A stretch of 64,000 nucleotides of DNA from NCBI RefSeq assembly GCF_003121295.1, contig NZ_PHNC01000013.1, positions 62,001 to 126,000 of the forward strand. The letters run 5' to 3'. Of the stretch, positions 32,528 through 41,092 are shown piece after piece. Position numbers and translations under genes: made by a program. The notes beneath the pieces were generated by a model. That model was not told the DNA's origin and made no database searches. It saw nothing but the letters and a program-made list of their open reading frames with translations. How positions within the stretch are numbered: position 1 is the stretch's first letter; each line of letters begins with the position of its first letter. This stretch comes from Streptomyces orinoci (GTDB lineage: Bacteria; Actinomycetota; Actinomycetes; Streptomycetales; Streptomycetaceae).

Positions 32528-34016
32528 TCGCCGGTGGCCGGGTCCACCGTCACCCCATGGGTCTCGCTACCGAAGCCGGGAAAGGCCCGGTCGAACGCCT
32601 CCAGAGCGCCCAGGTACCGCAGCAGTGGGCCGTCCGCCGCACCGGTGGTCTCCCCCGGCATCAGCACCGGGATCCCCGGCGGGGTGACGGTCCCCATGGC
32701 GGCGGCCACACGTCCGGCCGCGTCCGCGATCCTGACGCGTTCCGTGCCCTCGCGGATCAGCCGCTGGTAGCACCAGCGAGGCGTGGTCACCGCCTCTGGC
32801 AGTTCCCGGAAGGCGGTGTCCAGCAGGGTGACCAGATTCGTCCGCCGCAGCTGCTGGTGCATCTCCTGGCACAGGGCCCGCAGGGTGAGTCCCGTATAGC
32901 GCTGGGGGTGGCGGGCCGGCAGGCCGGGCAGTACGCGTTCCAGTGGCGCGTCCTGGTCGTAGAGAGCCTTGAAGTCCATCAGGGCGTCCAGCAGGGTGCC
33001 CCACTTGCCCTTGGCGATGCCCATGGAGAAAAGGATCAGTGCGGAGTGGCCGTCGGTCTTCTCCACCATGATGTTGCGGCCGGCCAGATAGACGGTCAAC
33101 ACCCTTGCGGGTACGGCTGGTTGCTCCTGCCGGCCGCCGGTGGCGCTGACGCCCGGGCAGGTGAGGGTGACCTTGACCGGGTCGAGCAGACAGTAGCCGG
33201 GGTCGAGTCCGGGGAAGCCGTGGCAGTCGGCGTCCGGGTCCAGCTGCCGGCAGGACGGCTGGGTGCGCAGCAGTTCCATCGGCGCGTCGGCGAAGGGGTG
33301 TTGTTCCCCGGTGGCCGGGTCGGTGACGGTCTCCGGCTGCCAGACCCCGAAGAACCAGGCGGGCCGGTCGCCCGGCGTAGAAGTGAGCCGAGTTCCTCCA
33401 CGGAGATCGACAGGTCGCTGCGCAGCAGCCGTTCGCCGAAGTGGTCGAAGAAGGCGCGTCCCACCGGTGACTTGAGGAAGGCGACGCCGCCGGAGTGGGC
33501 CGGGGTGTGCCAGGAGTATTCATGGGTGTCGTGGAACCGGCTGAGCGCCTTGAAGAACGGTGGGAGGACGGCCTCCCGGTAGGCCCGGGCCTCGCTGACG
33601 GTCCGTCCGGCGATAAAGGCGGGGGTGTCCTCCAGCGGCCAGATATAGCCGGTCACGGTTTCGGCGACCCACAGGGGCAGGCGGTCCAGGTCCTGGTCGG
33701 CGGCGTCGGTCATCACCAGCAGGGCGGGCAGGTCCTTGAAGCGGCGGCCGATCTGGCGCAGTACGGCCGCGCCACCGGGTTCGCCGGGGCCGCCGCCGGG
33801 CGCGGGGGTCAGGTACCAGGCCACCACGGCGGCCGCGAGCCCGGCCTCGGTGCGCAGCACCGCCTGGGGCTCGCCCGCGCTGCGGGCCCGGCGTACTTCC
33901 AGGCCCTGGGCCTCCACCTCGCGCTGGATCCGCTGGAACTGCTCCGCCGCGGATTCCTGGCCGCCGCCAGGGTCCCCGTCGAGGGCGAATAGGACGGTTC
34001 CGGTTCCATTGGCCAT
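32494..34016 (-). pseudogene. Broken Orn/Lys/Arg decarboxylase with the PLP-binding core deleted
   Basis: Two minus-strand frames together make a partial decarboxylase. The first (start 34016, MANGTGTVLFALDG) carries the N-terminal wing domain and the entry to the PLP domain (DTHEYSWHTPAHSGGVAFLKSPVGRAFFDHFGERLL...SISVEELGSL). Near 33372 the homology jumps, in another frame, to a late part of the enzyme (RPAWFFGVWQPETVTDPATGEQHPFADAP, then LDPGYCLLDPVKVTLTCPG) and runs to the C-terminal domain ending at 32494. The section with the PLP lysine (SHK motif) is absent. A frame-shifting internal deletion of several hundred bp explains this. Not functional as a decarboxylase. Confidence 0.82.
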
Positions 34017-34214
34017 GACGTCCCCCGTTTGCCGCATCATCCGGCCGTCGTCAGCCAGTGTTGCCGCCGGGGGCCGCGCTGGTCAGCGGAGTGCGGTCCA
34101 AACCACCCTACGGGGGGGATCGGCGCCCCCGTGCCGAATAAACCTCGCCGAAAGGGGCACTCGGCCCGCGGGACATCTGCACCCGCATCTGCAGCTCTCA
34201 TCCCGGGAGTCACC

Positions 34215-34367
34215 ATGGCCGATACCACCCCCTCCCAGGCCGAAGGGGAGCGCGAGGACGACGAGGAACAGCGCAAGCACCCGATGACGCCGCACACCAC
34301 GCCCTCCCAGGCGGAGGGTGAACGGGACGAGGAGGAGAACAACTCCGCCCGGGAGAAGCCGGCTTGA
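34215..34367 (+). CDS. Short acidic repeat protein (50 aa)
   Basis: ATG at 34215 with GGGAG upstream. The peptide contains two copies of TTPSQAEGER followed by acidic residues (residues 4-13 and 28-37) and is highly charged and probably disordered. Its TGA overlaps the ATG of the membrane protein gene (ATGA, 34365-34369 region), implying translational coupling. Family unknown. Confidence 0.65.
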   Translation: MADTTPSQAEGEREDDEEQRKHPMTPHTTPSQAEGERDEEENNSAREKPA

Positions 34368-35410
34368 TGAGCACGGACGGCGGGGGTCACCGGCCCGGGG
34401 CCTGGTCCCGGTTCGCCGCCTCGCCGTTTCTGCCGGCCACCGTGCTGGTGCTGCTTGTGGCGGCGGCGGCCGGGCTGTTCGCCGGTTCGTACACCTACGC
34501 CATGGCCAACCCGACCCCGCACCGCATTCCCGTCGCCGTCACCGGTGTGCCCATCTCCCAGGCCAAGCGGACGGAGTTCGTCCGGGGCATGGAGCACGCC
34601 CTGGGCACCTCGCTGAAGCTGCACTCCTATGGAAGCTATCCGCAGGCCCGGGACGCGGTGGAGGAACAGAAGGTCTACGCCATCCTGCTGCCGCGCCCCC
34701 AGGGCGCCCAGCTGGATGTGTCCGGGGCCTCCGGCGCCACGGTGGCCCAGCTGCTGGCCGAGACCGCGCCCCGGGTGGGCCGGGCCATCGGGGTGCCGGT
34801 CACGGTGCGGGACGTCAACCCGCTGCAACGGGGCGACCCGCGCGGTCTGGCGCTGTTCTACATCACCCTGGCGGCGGTGATCCTGGGCTTTATCGGCGCC
34901 GTCCAGCTCAGCGTGAACGCCCGTGCCCTCAACCCGGCCGAGCGCGTCGCCTTCACCGTGGCCTACTCCCTGCTGGGCGGCTTCGCCATCGGCGCGATCG
35001 TGGACTGGGGGCTGGGGGCGCTGCGCCTGCCGTTCCTGGAGTCCTGGGGGATCCTGGCGCTGACCATGTTCACCAGCGGCATGGTCTTCACCATGTTCAA
35101 CACCGTCTTCGGCCGCTGGGCCATGCTGCCGACCTGGGGCCTGATGGTGATCCTGGGCAACCCCTCCTCCGGCGGCGCGGTCTCCTGGCCCCTGCTGCCC
35201 TCTCCCCTGGGCACCATCGGCCGCTGGCTGCCGCCGGGCGCCTCGGTCAACGCCCAGCACACCGCGGTCTACTTCCGCGGCCACCAGCATGTCTTCCCCT
35301 TCGCGGTGCTGGCGGTGTGGGCGGCGGTGTCCACCACCGTCTTCTGGGTCTGGCGCCACCGCCACCCGGGCGGCCGCCGCGAACTGGCTGTCCCGGAGGG
35401 GGAGGGCTGA
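34367..35410 (+). CDS. Multi-pass membrane protein, ABC-2 permease/YhgE-like (DUF3533-type)
   Basis: 347 residues from the ATG overlapping the previous stop. One N-terminal helix (PATVLVLLVAAAAGLFAGSYTYA), then an exported domain of about 140 residues (PVAVTGVPISQAKRTEFVRGMEHAL...), then about five helices (ALFYITLAAVILGFIGAVQL, AFTVAYSLLGGFAIGAIVDW, GILALTMFTSGMVFTMF, WGLMVILGNPSSGG, VFPFAVLAVWAAVSTTVFWVW). This layout matches ABC-2/YhgE-Pip-like proteins. No ATPase gene is adjacent. Role unknown. Confidence 0.78.
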   Translation: MSTDGGGHRPGAWSRFAASPFLPATVLVLLVAAAAGLFAGSYTYAMANPTPHRIPVAVTGVPISQAKRTEFVRGMEHALGTSLKLHSYGSYPQARDAVEEQKVYAILLPRPQGAQLDVSGASGATVAQLLAETAPRVGRAIGVPVTVRDVNPLQRGDPRGLALFYITLAAVILGFIGAVQLSVNARALNPAERVAFTVAYSLLGGFAIGAIVDWGLGALRLPFLESWGILALTMFTSGMVFTMFNTVFGRWAMLPTWGLMVILGNPSSGGAVSWPLLPSPLGTIGRWLPPGASVNAQHTAVYFRGHQHVFPFAVLAVWAAVSTTVFWVWRHRHPGGRRELAVPEGEG

Positions 35411-35444
35411 TTTCCCGCGAGGGCCTGAGGGGCGAGCGGAAATC
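35409..35444. terminator. Imperfect hairpin overlapping the membrane protein stop
   Basis: GATTTCCCGC (35409-35418) pairs with GCGGAAATC (35436-35444) with one bulged C. Placement directly at the stop codon suggests a terminator or attenuator-like element before the next gene at 35461. Confidence 0.4.
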
Positions 35445-35460
35445 GTGAAACGATCAGTGG

Positions 35461-35844
35461 GTGGTCCCTGAAGAACAACACCCCGTACGGCTCGGAGACA
35501 TGCGCGACGAGGTCATCTCGGCCGTCCGGTCGCTGGCCGACCGCGAGCACCAGCAGCGGGTCTGGGTCGAGCGGCGGTTCCCGCACCCCGGCTACTTCGA
35601 CGACTTCTCGCTCAGCCTGAACATTCTGGATGATGCGACGGTCCTTGACCGCCCTCACAAGGCCGTTGGGTTCACCTTGAGGTCCGGGCACGAGGCGGAG
35701 GCGATGGCGCGGCTTGCCGAGCGTCTCGATGAGGTCCTCCGGGCAGTCGGTCGTCAAGAGCCCGATGCCGCGTTCCTGGCGTCCCCGCTGTGGGCTCAGG
35801 TGGTCAGCGCGGCCAACGACGCACTCCACACCCTGACTTGCTGA
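35461..35844 (+). CDS. SCO4402-like hypothetical protein (127 aa)
   Basis: The protein contains AVRSLADREHQQRVWVERRFPHPGYFDDFSLSLNILDDATVLDRP, which I associate with the SCO4402 family found in gene neighbourhoods of toxin- or recombination-associated loci in actinobacteria. The GTG at 35461 has no clear Shine-Dalgarno; the ATG at 35500 is an in-frame alternative. No catalytic motif visible. Third-position GC is slightly lower than in neighbours, which may indicate later acquisition. Confidence 0.65.
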   Translation: MVPEEQHPVRLGDMRDEVISAVRSLADREHQQRVWVERRFPHPGYFDDFSLSLNILDDATVLDRPHKAVGFTLRSGHEAEAMARLAERLDEVLRAVGRQEPDAAFLASPLWAQVVSAANDALHTLTC

Positions 35845-36034
35845 CCGAACATTTCCCGGGCGGCGGGCCGGCGCGGCGGCGGACCTCTCGCATGCCGTTG
35901 CGATCTTCCGGGTTCTGTGATCCATTCGACGTAGTGCACCCGCGGGTTTCCCGGGTCTCCGGGCGCCGTCCGGGTGCGGGCAGTGTCCCGTGCTGGCGAG
36001 TCGCAAGCGTGCAGCGACGCCGGAGGTGGGCGGC

Positions 36035-37237
36035 ATGTCTGACCCCCCAGAACCGCAGGGCCGCGAGGACGGTGATGAGCAGCTTCTGCAGGATCTGCTC
36101 CGCGAGGTTCATCTGACCGCGCCCTACCAGCTTCCCGCGGTGTTCAACCGCTGCGCGGAAGCGCTCGGTATGCGTACGGCCATCATCTATCTCGCCGATC
36201 TCCAGCAGCGGCTGCTGATACCGCTGGACCACGGGGACGAACCGCTGCCGGTTGACTCGGGTGATGCCGGCTGGGCATATCGCACCATCTCGCTGCGGGT
36301 GCACGAGTGCGAGGACGGCCTGATCGTCTGGGTGCCGCTGGTGGACGGCGCCGAGCGGCTGGGAGTGCTGGGAGTGCACGCCGATGCGGTGGACGGAGCA
36401 CGGCTTCGGCGGTGCCGGATCCTGGCGGCGGTGCTGGCGATGGTGGTCACCTCAAAACGGGCCTACAGCGACTGGTTCGTCGGGCACACCCGGACCGCGA
36501 AGATGGCACTTTCCGCCGAGATGCTGCGGGCATTCCTGCCGCCGCGGACCATCGGCAGGACCGGGGTGATCTCCACCGCGGTCCTGGAACCGGCCTACCA
36601 GGTCAGCGGTGACGCCTTCGATCACTCCCTGACCAAGAACATCCTGCATGCGAGCATCTTCGATGCCATGGGGCACGACCTGGCCGCGGGGCTGACCACC
36701 TCCGTGGTGATGGCCGGCTGCCGCAACGCCCGCCGTTCCGGTGCCGGCCTGCTGTCGATGGTGGAGGCTGTGGACGAAGCCCTCGCCCATTGGGTGCCCG
36801 ACCATTTCTGCACCGGTCTGCTGTGCCGGCTCGATGTCGATACCGGCATCCTGCAGTGGTGCAACTGCGGCCATCCTCCGCCCCTGTTGATCCGCGGCGG
36901 GCAGGTGCTGGACCGGGCTCTGGAACGCGCCCCCGAGCCACCGATGGGCCTGCCGTTCCTGCTCGGCACCAGCACTCGCGAGATGCACGAGACAGTGCTG
37001 GTGCCGGGCGACCGGGTACTGCTGTACACCGACGGGATCACCGAGGCCCGGAGCGCGGCCGGGGAGGAGTACGGCCTCGACCGGTTCACCGACTTCATCA
37101 TCCGCTCCACCGCGGCCGATGAGGCACCGGCCGAGACGCTGCGGTTGCTTGTCCACGCCTTCCTCGACCACCAGCGGAACCGCCTGAACGACGACGCCAC
37201 CATGCTGCTGGTCGAGTGGTGTCCGGAGAGCCGGTGA
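36035..37237 (+). CDS. PP2C-type serine phosphatase (SpoIIE/RsbU-like) with N-terminal GAF-like domain
   Basis: 400 residues; ATG at 36035 preceded by GGAGG. Residues about 30-160 look like a GAF sensor (AVFNRCAEALGMRTAIIYLADLQQRLL). Residues about 180-395 form the SpoIIE phosphatase with the metal-binding Asp in VSGDAFDH and FDAMGHDLAAG, CNCGHPPPLLIRGG, LLYTDGITEAR and LNDDATMLLVEW. Members dephosphorylate anti-anti-sigma factors in partner-switching cascades. Neither an STAS protein nor an anti-sigma kinase is adjacent, so its partner lies elsewhere. Confidence 0.9.
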   Translation: MSDPPEPQGREDGDEQLLQDLLREVHLTAPYQLPAVFNRCAEALGMRTAIIYLADLQQRLLIPLDHGDEPLPVDSGDAGWAYRTISLRVHECEDGLIVWVPLVDGAERLGVLGVHADAVDGARLRRCRILAAVLAMVVTSKRAYSDWFVGHTRTAKMALSAEMLRAFLPPRTIGRTGVISTAVLEPAYQVSGDAFDHSLTKNILHASIFDAMGHDLAAGLTTSVVMAGCRNARRSGAGLLSMVEAVDEALAHWVPDHFCTGLLCRLDVDTGILQWCNCGHPPPLLIRGGQVLDRALERAPEPPMGLPFLLGTSTREMHETVLVPGDRVLLYTDGITEARSAAGEEYGLDRFTDFIIRSTAADEAPAETLRLLVHAFLDHQRNRLNDDATMLLVEWCPESR

Positions 37238-37270
37238 CCTCTTGGCCGGGCCCGGGCGGCGGCGGAACGG

Positions 37271-37876
37271 TCAGCTGAAGTCCAGGCCGCCCGTGCGGGA
37301 GCGCTTGAGCTCGAAGAAGTTGGGGTGCCCGGCCAGCAGCCGCACTCCGTCGAAGACCCGCAGGGCTTCCTCGCCCCGGGGAATGGCGGTCAGTACGGGG
37401 CCGAAGAAGGCCACGCCATCGATATGGATGGTGGGGGTGCCGACCTCTTCACCGACCGCGTCCATGCCCTCGTGGTGGCTCTTGCGCAGTTCCTCGTCGT
37501 ATTCGGTGCTGTGGGCCGCGTCCGCCAGCGACGCGGGCAGCCCGGTCTCGGCCAGGGCCTCGGCGAGGAGCGCGTCGCTCACCTCGCGGTCCGCGTTGTG
37601 CAGGCGGGTGCCCAGCGAGGTGTAGAGGTCGCGCAGTACCTCCTCGCCGTGCTCGCGGGCGGCGGCGATGCATACGCGCACCGGGCCCCAGCCCACGTCG
37701 AGCAGCCGGCGGTAGCGCTCGGGGAGGTCCTCGCGGCCCTCGTTGAGTACGGACAGGCTCATCACACGGAAGCGGAGGTCGAGCTCGCGGTGGCGTTCCA
37801 CCTCCAGGATCCAGCGGGAGGTGATCCAGGCGAAGGGGCAGATGGGATCGAAGTAGAAATCGACTCGGTGTGTCAC
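37271..37876 (-). CDS. Rv2466c-type DsbA-like oxidoreductase (mycothiol-dependent)
   Basis: 201 residues. It opens with [20 protein letters not shown], where mycobacterial Rv2466c has the same DPxCPWxW block, and shows the DsbA-like insertion helices ([27 protein letters not shown]) and the [21 protein letters not shown] cis-Pro thioredoxin-fold segment. Family members are mycothiol-linked reductases active on oxidised thiols and nitro compounds. Only the first Cys of a CxxC pair is present (CPFA), giving a monothiol-like site. Confidence 0.85.
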   Translation of the reverse strand: MTHRVDFYFDPICPFAWITSRWILEVERHRELDLRFRVMSLSVLNEGREDLPERYRRLLDVGWGPVRVCIAAAREHGEEVLRDLYTSLGTRLHNADREVSDALLAEALAETGLPASLADAAHSTEYDEELRKSHHEGMDAVGEEVGTPTIHIDGVAFFGPVLTAIPRGEEALRVFDGVRLLAGHPNFFELKRSRTGGLDFS

Positions 37877-38045
37877 ACCCCGAGGTTATGGGCGGGGTGC
37901 GCGGGGCGTCCGGGCCATTTGGCCACCAAGATCGTGGGCTACTTGGCCGGGCCCGGTGACACCCGCCGAGGTTCCGTCCGGGCCCTTCCATGTCCGGACA
38001 GGCCGTCCGGGCCCGATGTCGGACCCCGCTGGCAGACTCCGGACC

Positions 38046-39719
38046 ATGAGATGGGCGGTGACGGACGAGGGCGAGGAGGGCGTCCTGCTGTGCCCGCTGG
38101 ACGCCGGGGGGCGGCCCGCGGGGCCGGTGGAGCGTGCGGCGAGTCTGGCCGAGGCGGTGCGCGAGCGGCCGCGGGTGACGCGCTGGGTGTGGCGGTCCAC
38201 GGCGCGGGTGTACGGGCGCCTGCTGGCCGCCGGGGTGCAGGTGGCGCGCTGCTATGACGTGGAGGCGGCGGAGGCGCTGCTCATCGGACATGAGGAGGGC
38301 CAGGCGGGGCAGCCGCGCTCGCTGGCGGCCGCGTGGGCGCGGCTGCACGGGCTGCCGGTGCCGGCCGATCCCCCGCCGGCCGCGCCCGGCTCCCAGCCGT
38401 CCCTGTTCGACCCCGGCCCGGCGCCGCTGCCGCCGGGCACCGATCCGCTGGGGGCGCTGCTGGAGGTGTACGCGGGCCAGCAGGCCCGGATCGGGCGGGC
38501 GGAGCATCCGGAGCGCCTGCGGCTGCTGGTCGCGGCGGAGTCGGCGGGCACCCTGGTGGCGGCCGAGATGAGCCGGGCGGGGGTGCCCTGGCGGGCCGAT
38601 GTGCACCGGGCGCTGCTCACCGAGCTGCTGGGCGAGCGCTATCCGGGCGGCCAGGAGACCCGGCGGCTGGCCGAGCTGGCCGAGGAGGTGTCGCGGGCCT
38701 TCGGCGAGGGGGTGCGGGTACGGCCGGATCTGCCCGCCGATGTGGTGCGGGCCTTCGCCCGGCAGGGCATCCGGCTGTCCTCGACCCGGGCCTGGGAGCT
38801 GCGGGGCGTGGACCACCCTGCGGTGCCCGCGCTGCTGGAGTACAAGCGGCTCTACCGCCTGCATACCGCGCATGGCTGGTCCTGGCTGCAGTCCTGGGTG
38901 CGTGAGGGCCGCTTCCGGCCGGTCTTCCTGCCCGGCGGCGCGGTCACCGGCCGGTGGACCACCAATGGCGGCGGGGCGCTGCAGATTCCCCGGGTGATCC
39001 GCCGGGCGGTGGTGGCCGATCCGGGGTGGCGGCTGGTGGTCGCCGACGCCGACCAGATCGAGCCCCGGGTGCTGGCCGCGATCTCACGGGATCCCGGGCT
39101 GATGGAGGTGGCGGGCAGTGGCCGGGATCTTTATGCGGACCTGGCCGAGCGGGCCTTCGCCGGGGACCGGGAGCGGGCCAAGCTGGCCATGCTGGGCGCG
39201 ATCTACGGCCAGACCTCCGGTGACGGGCTGAAGCACCTGGCCGGTCTGCGGCGCCGCTTCCCGCGGGCGGTGGAGCTGGTGGACGAGGCGGCGCGGGCGG
39301 GCGAGGAGGGGCGGCTGGTGCGCACCTGGCTGGGCCGTACCAGCCCGCCCGCGTCCACCGCGCCGGCCGGCGGTGAGGAAGCGGGGCTGCCGCAGGAGGA
39401 GCCGGTGTACGGCAGTACGCCCGGTACCCGGGCGCGGGGCCGGTTCACCCGCAACTTCGTGGTCCAGGGCAGTGCGGCGGACTGGGCGCTGATGGTGCTG
39501 GCCATGGTGCGGCAGGAGCTCGCCGGGCTGCGGGCGGAGCTGGTGTTCTTCCAGCACGACGAGCTGATGGTGCACTGCCCGGAGGAGGAGGCGCCCGCGG
39601 TGGTGGAGGCCATCCGCACGGCCGGGGACCGGGCCGGGGCGCTGGCTTTCGGGCCGACCCCGGTGCGGTTTCCGTTCACCGTGGGGGTGGTGGGGTGCTA
39701 TGCGGATGCGAAGGGGTAG
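38046..39719 (+). CDS. Family-A DNA polymerase with degenerate 3'-5' exonuclease region (second PolA-like)
   Basis: 557 residues, much shorter than PolA and without the 5' nuclease. The N-terminal 180 residues match the exonuclease-like part of actinobacterial 'bifunctional 3'-5' exonuclease/DNA polymerase' proteins. Polymerase motifs are intact: motif A VVADADQIEPR (D334, D336, Q337), motif B KLAMLGAIYGQ (K379, Y387, G388) and motif C FFQHDELMVH (H504, D505, E506). In streptomycetes such enzymes are accessory polymerases, distinct from the main PolA. The ATG at 38046 gives MRWAVTDE, the usual start. An earlier in-frame ATG would add non-conserved residues. Confidence 0.92.
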   Translation: MRWAVTDEGEEGVLLCPLDAGGRPAGPVERAASLAEAVRERPRVTRWVWRSTARVYGRLLAAGVQVARCYDVEAAEALLIGHEEGQAGQPRSLAAAWARLHGLPVPADPPPAAPGSQPSLFDPGPAPLPPGTDPLGALLEVYAGQQARIGRAEHPERLRLLVAAESAGTLVAAEMSRAGVPWRADVHRALLTELLGERYPGGQETRRLAELAEEVSRAFGEGVRVRPDLPADVVRAFARQGIRLSSTRAWELRGVDHPAVPALLEYKRLYRLHTAHGWSWLQSWVREGRFRPVFLPGGAVTGRWTTNGGGALQIPRVIRRAVVADPGWRLVVADADQIEPRVLAAISRDPGLMEVAGSGRDLYADLAERAFAGDRERAKLAMLGAIYGQTSGDGLKHLAGLRRRFPRAVELVDEAARAGEEGRLVRTWLGRTSPPASTAPAGGEEAGLPQEEPVYGSTPGTRARGRFTRNFVVQGSAADWALMVLAMVRQELAGLRAELVFFQHDELMVHCPEEEAPAVVEAIRTAGDRAGALAFGPTPVRFPFTVGVVGCYADAKG

Positions 39720-39770
39720 TTTGCCGCGTTTCCGGGTGCGGGCCGTTGCGGAGCCGGTGATGCGCCCTTA

Positions 39771-39821
39771 CGCGCAGGGCGGCGGCATCCGGCTGTGTGC
39801 CGGGTGCCGCCGCCCTGCGCG
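39771..39821. terminator. Very long hairpin terminator (22-bp stem) between convergent genes
   Basis: The arm at 39771-39792 (starting CGCGCAGGGCGGCGGCATCC) pairs with the arm at 39800-39821 over 22 bp including one G-U pair, with a seven-base CTGTGTG loop. It lies between the polymerase (+) and transglycosylase (-) genes and can act in both directions. Confidence 0.85.
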
Positions 39822-39833
39822 TGCGGGTTGAGG

Positions 39834-39862
39834 GTGGCTGGTCGCGCAGTTCCCCGCGCCCC
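39834..39862 (-). repeat. 29-bp dispersed intergenic repeat, copy 2 (inverted)
   Basis: Exact reverse complement of 27878-27906 (here starting GTGGCTGGTCGCGCAGTTCC). It lies just beyond the long hairpin and 14 bp from the transglycosylase stop. Confidence 0.8.
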
Positions 39863-39875
39863 TCAACGGGCGCTC

Positions 39876-40544
39876 TTAGTAAGCGGAGTTGACGTTGTCC
39901 ATGGAGCCATAGGTCTTGGCCGCGTAGTTGCAGGACGCCACGATGTTGGCCACCGGGTCCCAGATGTTCCACGAGGTGCCGTCCACATGGAACGCCTTGA
40001 AGGTGGGGTCGATGATCTGCAGCAGACCCTTGGACGGGATACCGGCCTGGGCATTGACATCCCAGTCGTTGATCGCCTGCGGGTTGCCGCTCGACTCACG
40101 CATGATGTTGCGCTTGATGCCGTCGTAGGAGCCGGGGATGCCCTTGGCGTGCATGATGTCCAGCGCCTGGCTGATCCAGCCGTCCAGGTTGTCCGCGTAG
40201 GACTTCGGCGCGACGCGGACCGGCTTGCGGGCCTCGGAGCGGCCGGCGGCGGCGCCCTTGGCGCGGTCCCGGCCGGCCTCGGCGGCGGCCTTCTTCTTGG
40301 TGTCCGCCTCGGTCTTGGCCTTGGCGGCGGCATCGGTGGCGTGCCGGGTCAGCGTGCTCTGGTCCACGGTGGCCGGCGCCTTGGCGTTCCAGGCGACCGG
40401 CTTGATGCCGACCGACTGCGTCTGGGCGGCGGCGTTGCCGGTGACGGTGAACACCAGGGCGGCGGCACCGGTGGCGGCGAGGCCGACCGCGGAGAGCTTG
40501 TGGAACGTGGTCAGGCGGCTATAGCCAGAGTGGTTGGAGCGCAT
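39876..40544 (-). CDS. Secreted lytic transglycosylase (SLT domain)
   Basis: 222 residues; ATG at 40544 with GGAAGAGG upstream. Signal peptide (LSAVGLAATGAAALVFTVTGNAAA, about 17-40), an Ala/Lys-rich linker (DAAAKAKTEADTKKKAAAEAGRDRAKG), then the SLT domain with catalytic Glu in IKRNIMRESSGNPQAINDWD and the QAGIPSKGLLQIIDPTFKAFH block. It cleaves peptidoglycan glycan strands. A longer upstream reading is possible but adds residues with no signal sequence. A good promoter lies about 90 bp upstream. Confidence 0.92.
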   Translation of the reverse strand: MRSNHSGYSRLTTFHKLSAVGLAATGAAALVFTVTGNAAAQTQSVGIKPVAWNAKAPATVDQSTLTRHATDAAAKAKTEADTKKKAAAEAGRDRAKGAAAGRSEARKPVRVAPKSYADNLDGWISQALDIMHAKGIPGSYDGIKRNIMRESSGNPQAINDWDVNAQAGIPSKGLLQIIDPTFKAFHVDGTSWNIWDPVANIVASCNYAAKTYGSMDNVNSAY

Positions 40545-40630
40545 AGGCGAGCTGAACCTCTTCCGCTGGGGGACATTCGGGCCGCGAAAGCGGCGCCGCG
40601 TCTGTGCGACGGCGCCGTGCGACCCGGACA

Positions 40631-40659
40631 TTGTTAGCGGCGGAAAATCCGGCCGGCAA
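40631..40659 (-). promoter_or_regulatory. Promoter for the lytic transglycosylase gene
   Basis: On the minus strand, TTGCCG (40654-40659) and TAACAA (40631-40636) are separated by exactly 17 bp, close to the housekeeping sigma pattern. The start would fall near 40625, giving a leader of about 80 nt. Confidence 0.45.
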
Positions 40660-41011
40660 AGGTGTGACGTACGACGGACTTTCGTGCTCAGGGCGGGCCA
40701 ACAGCCCCGTGCCGGGCCGCCATGGGTTCGCTGAGCACTAGACGGTTTCGTAAGTGATCCAGCTCCTATGGGCGGCCTCACAGCGCATGGCCCGTTCGTA
40801 TACGGAGCGCGAGCGTGCGCTACATCCGGAGCTCACCCGCCAAGAGCCGGGCCAACCACCGGAATCCCGCCCTCCGGCACCGAAATCCGGACATCCCTCC
40901 ACCCGGCCCGCCCCGCCGTCCGAACCCCAGCAGCAACATCAACACCACTGGTCGCGGTCAGCGCTGTTTGATCACCGGATGCCGCTCATTTACCGCCCGG
41001 CCGCTCGTAGT
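40660..41011. other. Intergenic region without a visible gene
   Basis: No coding-looking frame or strong hairpin stands out. It becomes AT-richer toward 40940-41050. A c-di-AMP (ydaO) riboswitch, known upstream of some actinobacterial cell-wall hydrolases, was looked for in the transglycosylase leader and not found. Confidence 0.5.
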
Positions 41012-41028
41012 TGTTCGCAATGCGAACA
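41012..41028. promoter_or_regulatory. 17-bp palindrome upstream of the NRPS cluster's MFS gene
   Basis: TGTTCGCA-A-TGCGAACA is a perfect 8-bp-arm palindrome. It lies 28 bp upstream of a TTGACT -35-like element of the MFS gene, a position suited to an activator or repressor. The pattern fits operators of dimeric regulators such as the IclR or TetR classes; no specific regulator is encoded nearby. Confidence 0.6.
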
Positions 41029-41055
41029 TAACTGACCGAAAATATCCGCCCGTTT

Positions 41056-41084
41056 TTGACTGAACGGGGCGCCCTGACCAAATG
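41056..41084 (+). promoter_or_regulatory. Candidate promoter of the NRPS operon (possibly leaderless)
   Basis: TTGACT (41056-41061), 17 bp, then CAAATG (41079-41084). A start about 7-9 bp later would be at or next to the ATG at 41093, and no Shine-Dalgarno precedes that ATG, so a leaderless transcript is plausible. The -10 is weak. Confidence 0.4.
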
Positions 41085-41092
41085 TCTGGCAA

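Noticed and set aside
40545..40760. Possible ydaO (c-di-AMP) riboswitch upstream of the lytic transglycosylase
   Set aside because: The characteristic GGGGAACC-type conserved blocks and pseudoknot partners were not found in the leader; only a housekeeping-type promoter is visible.
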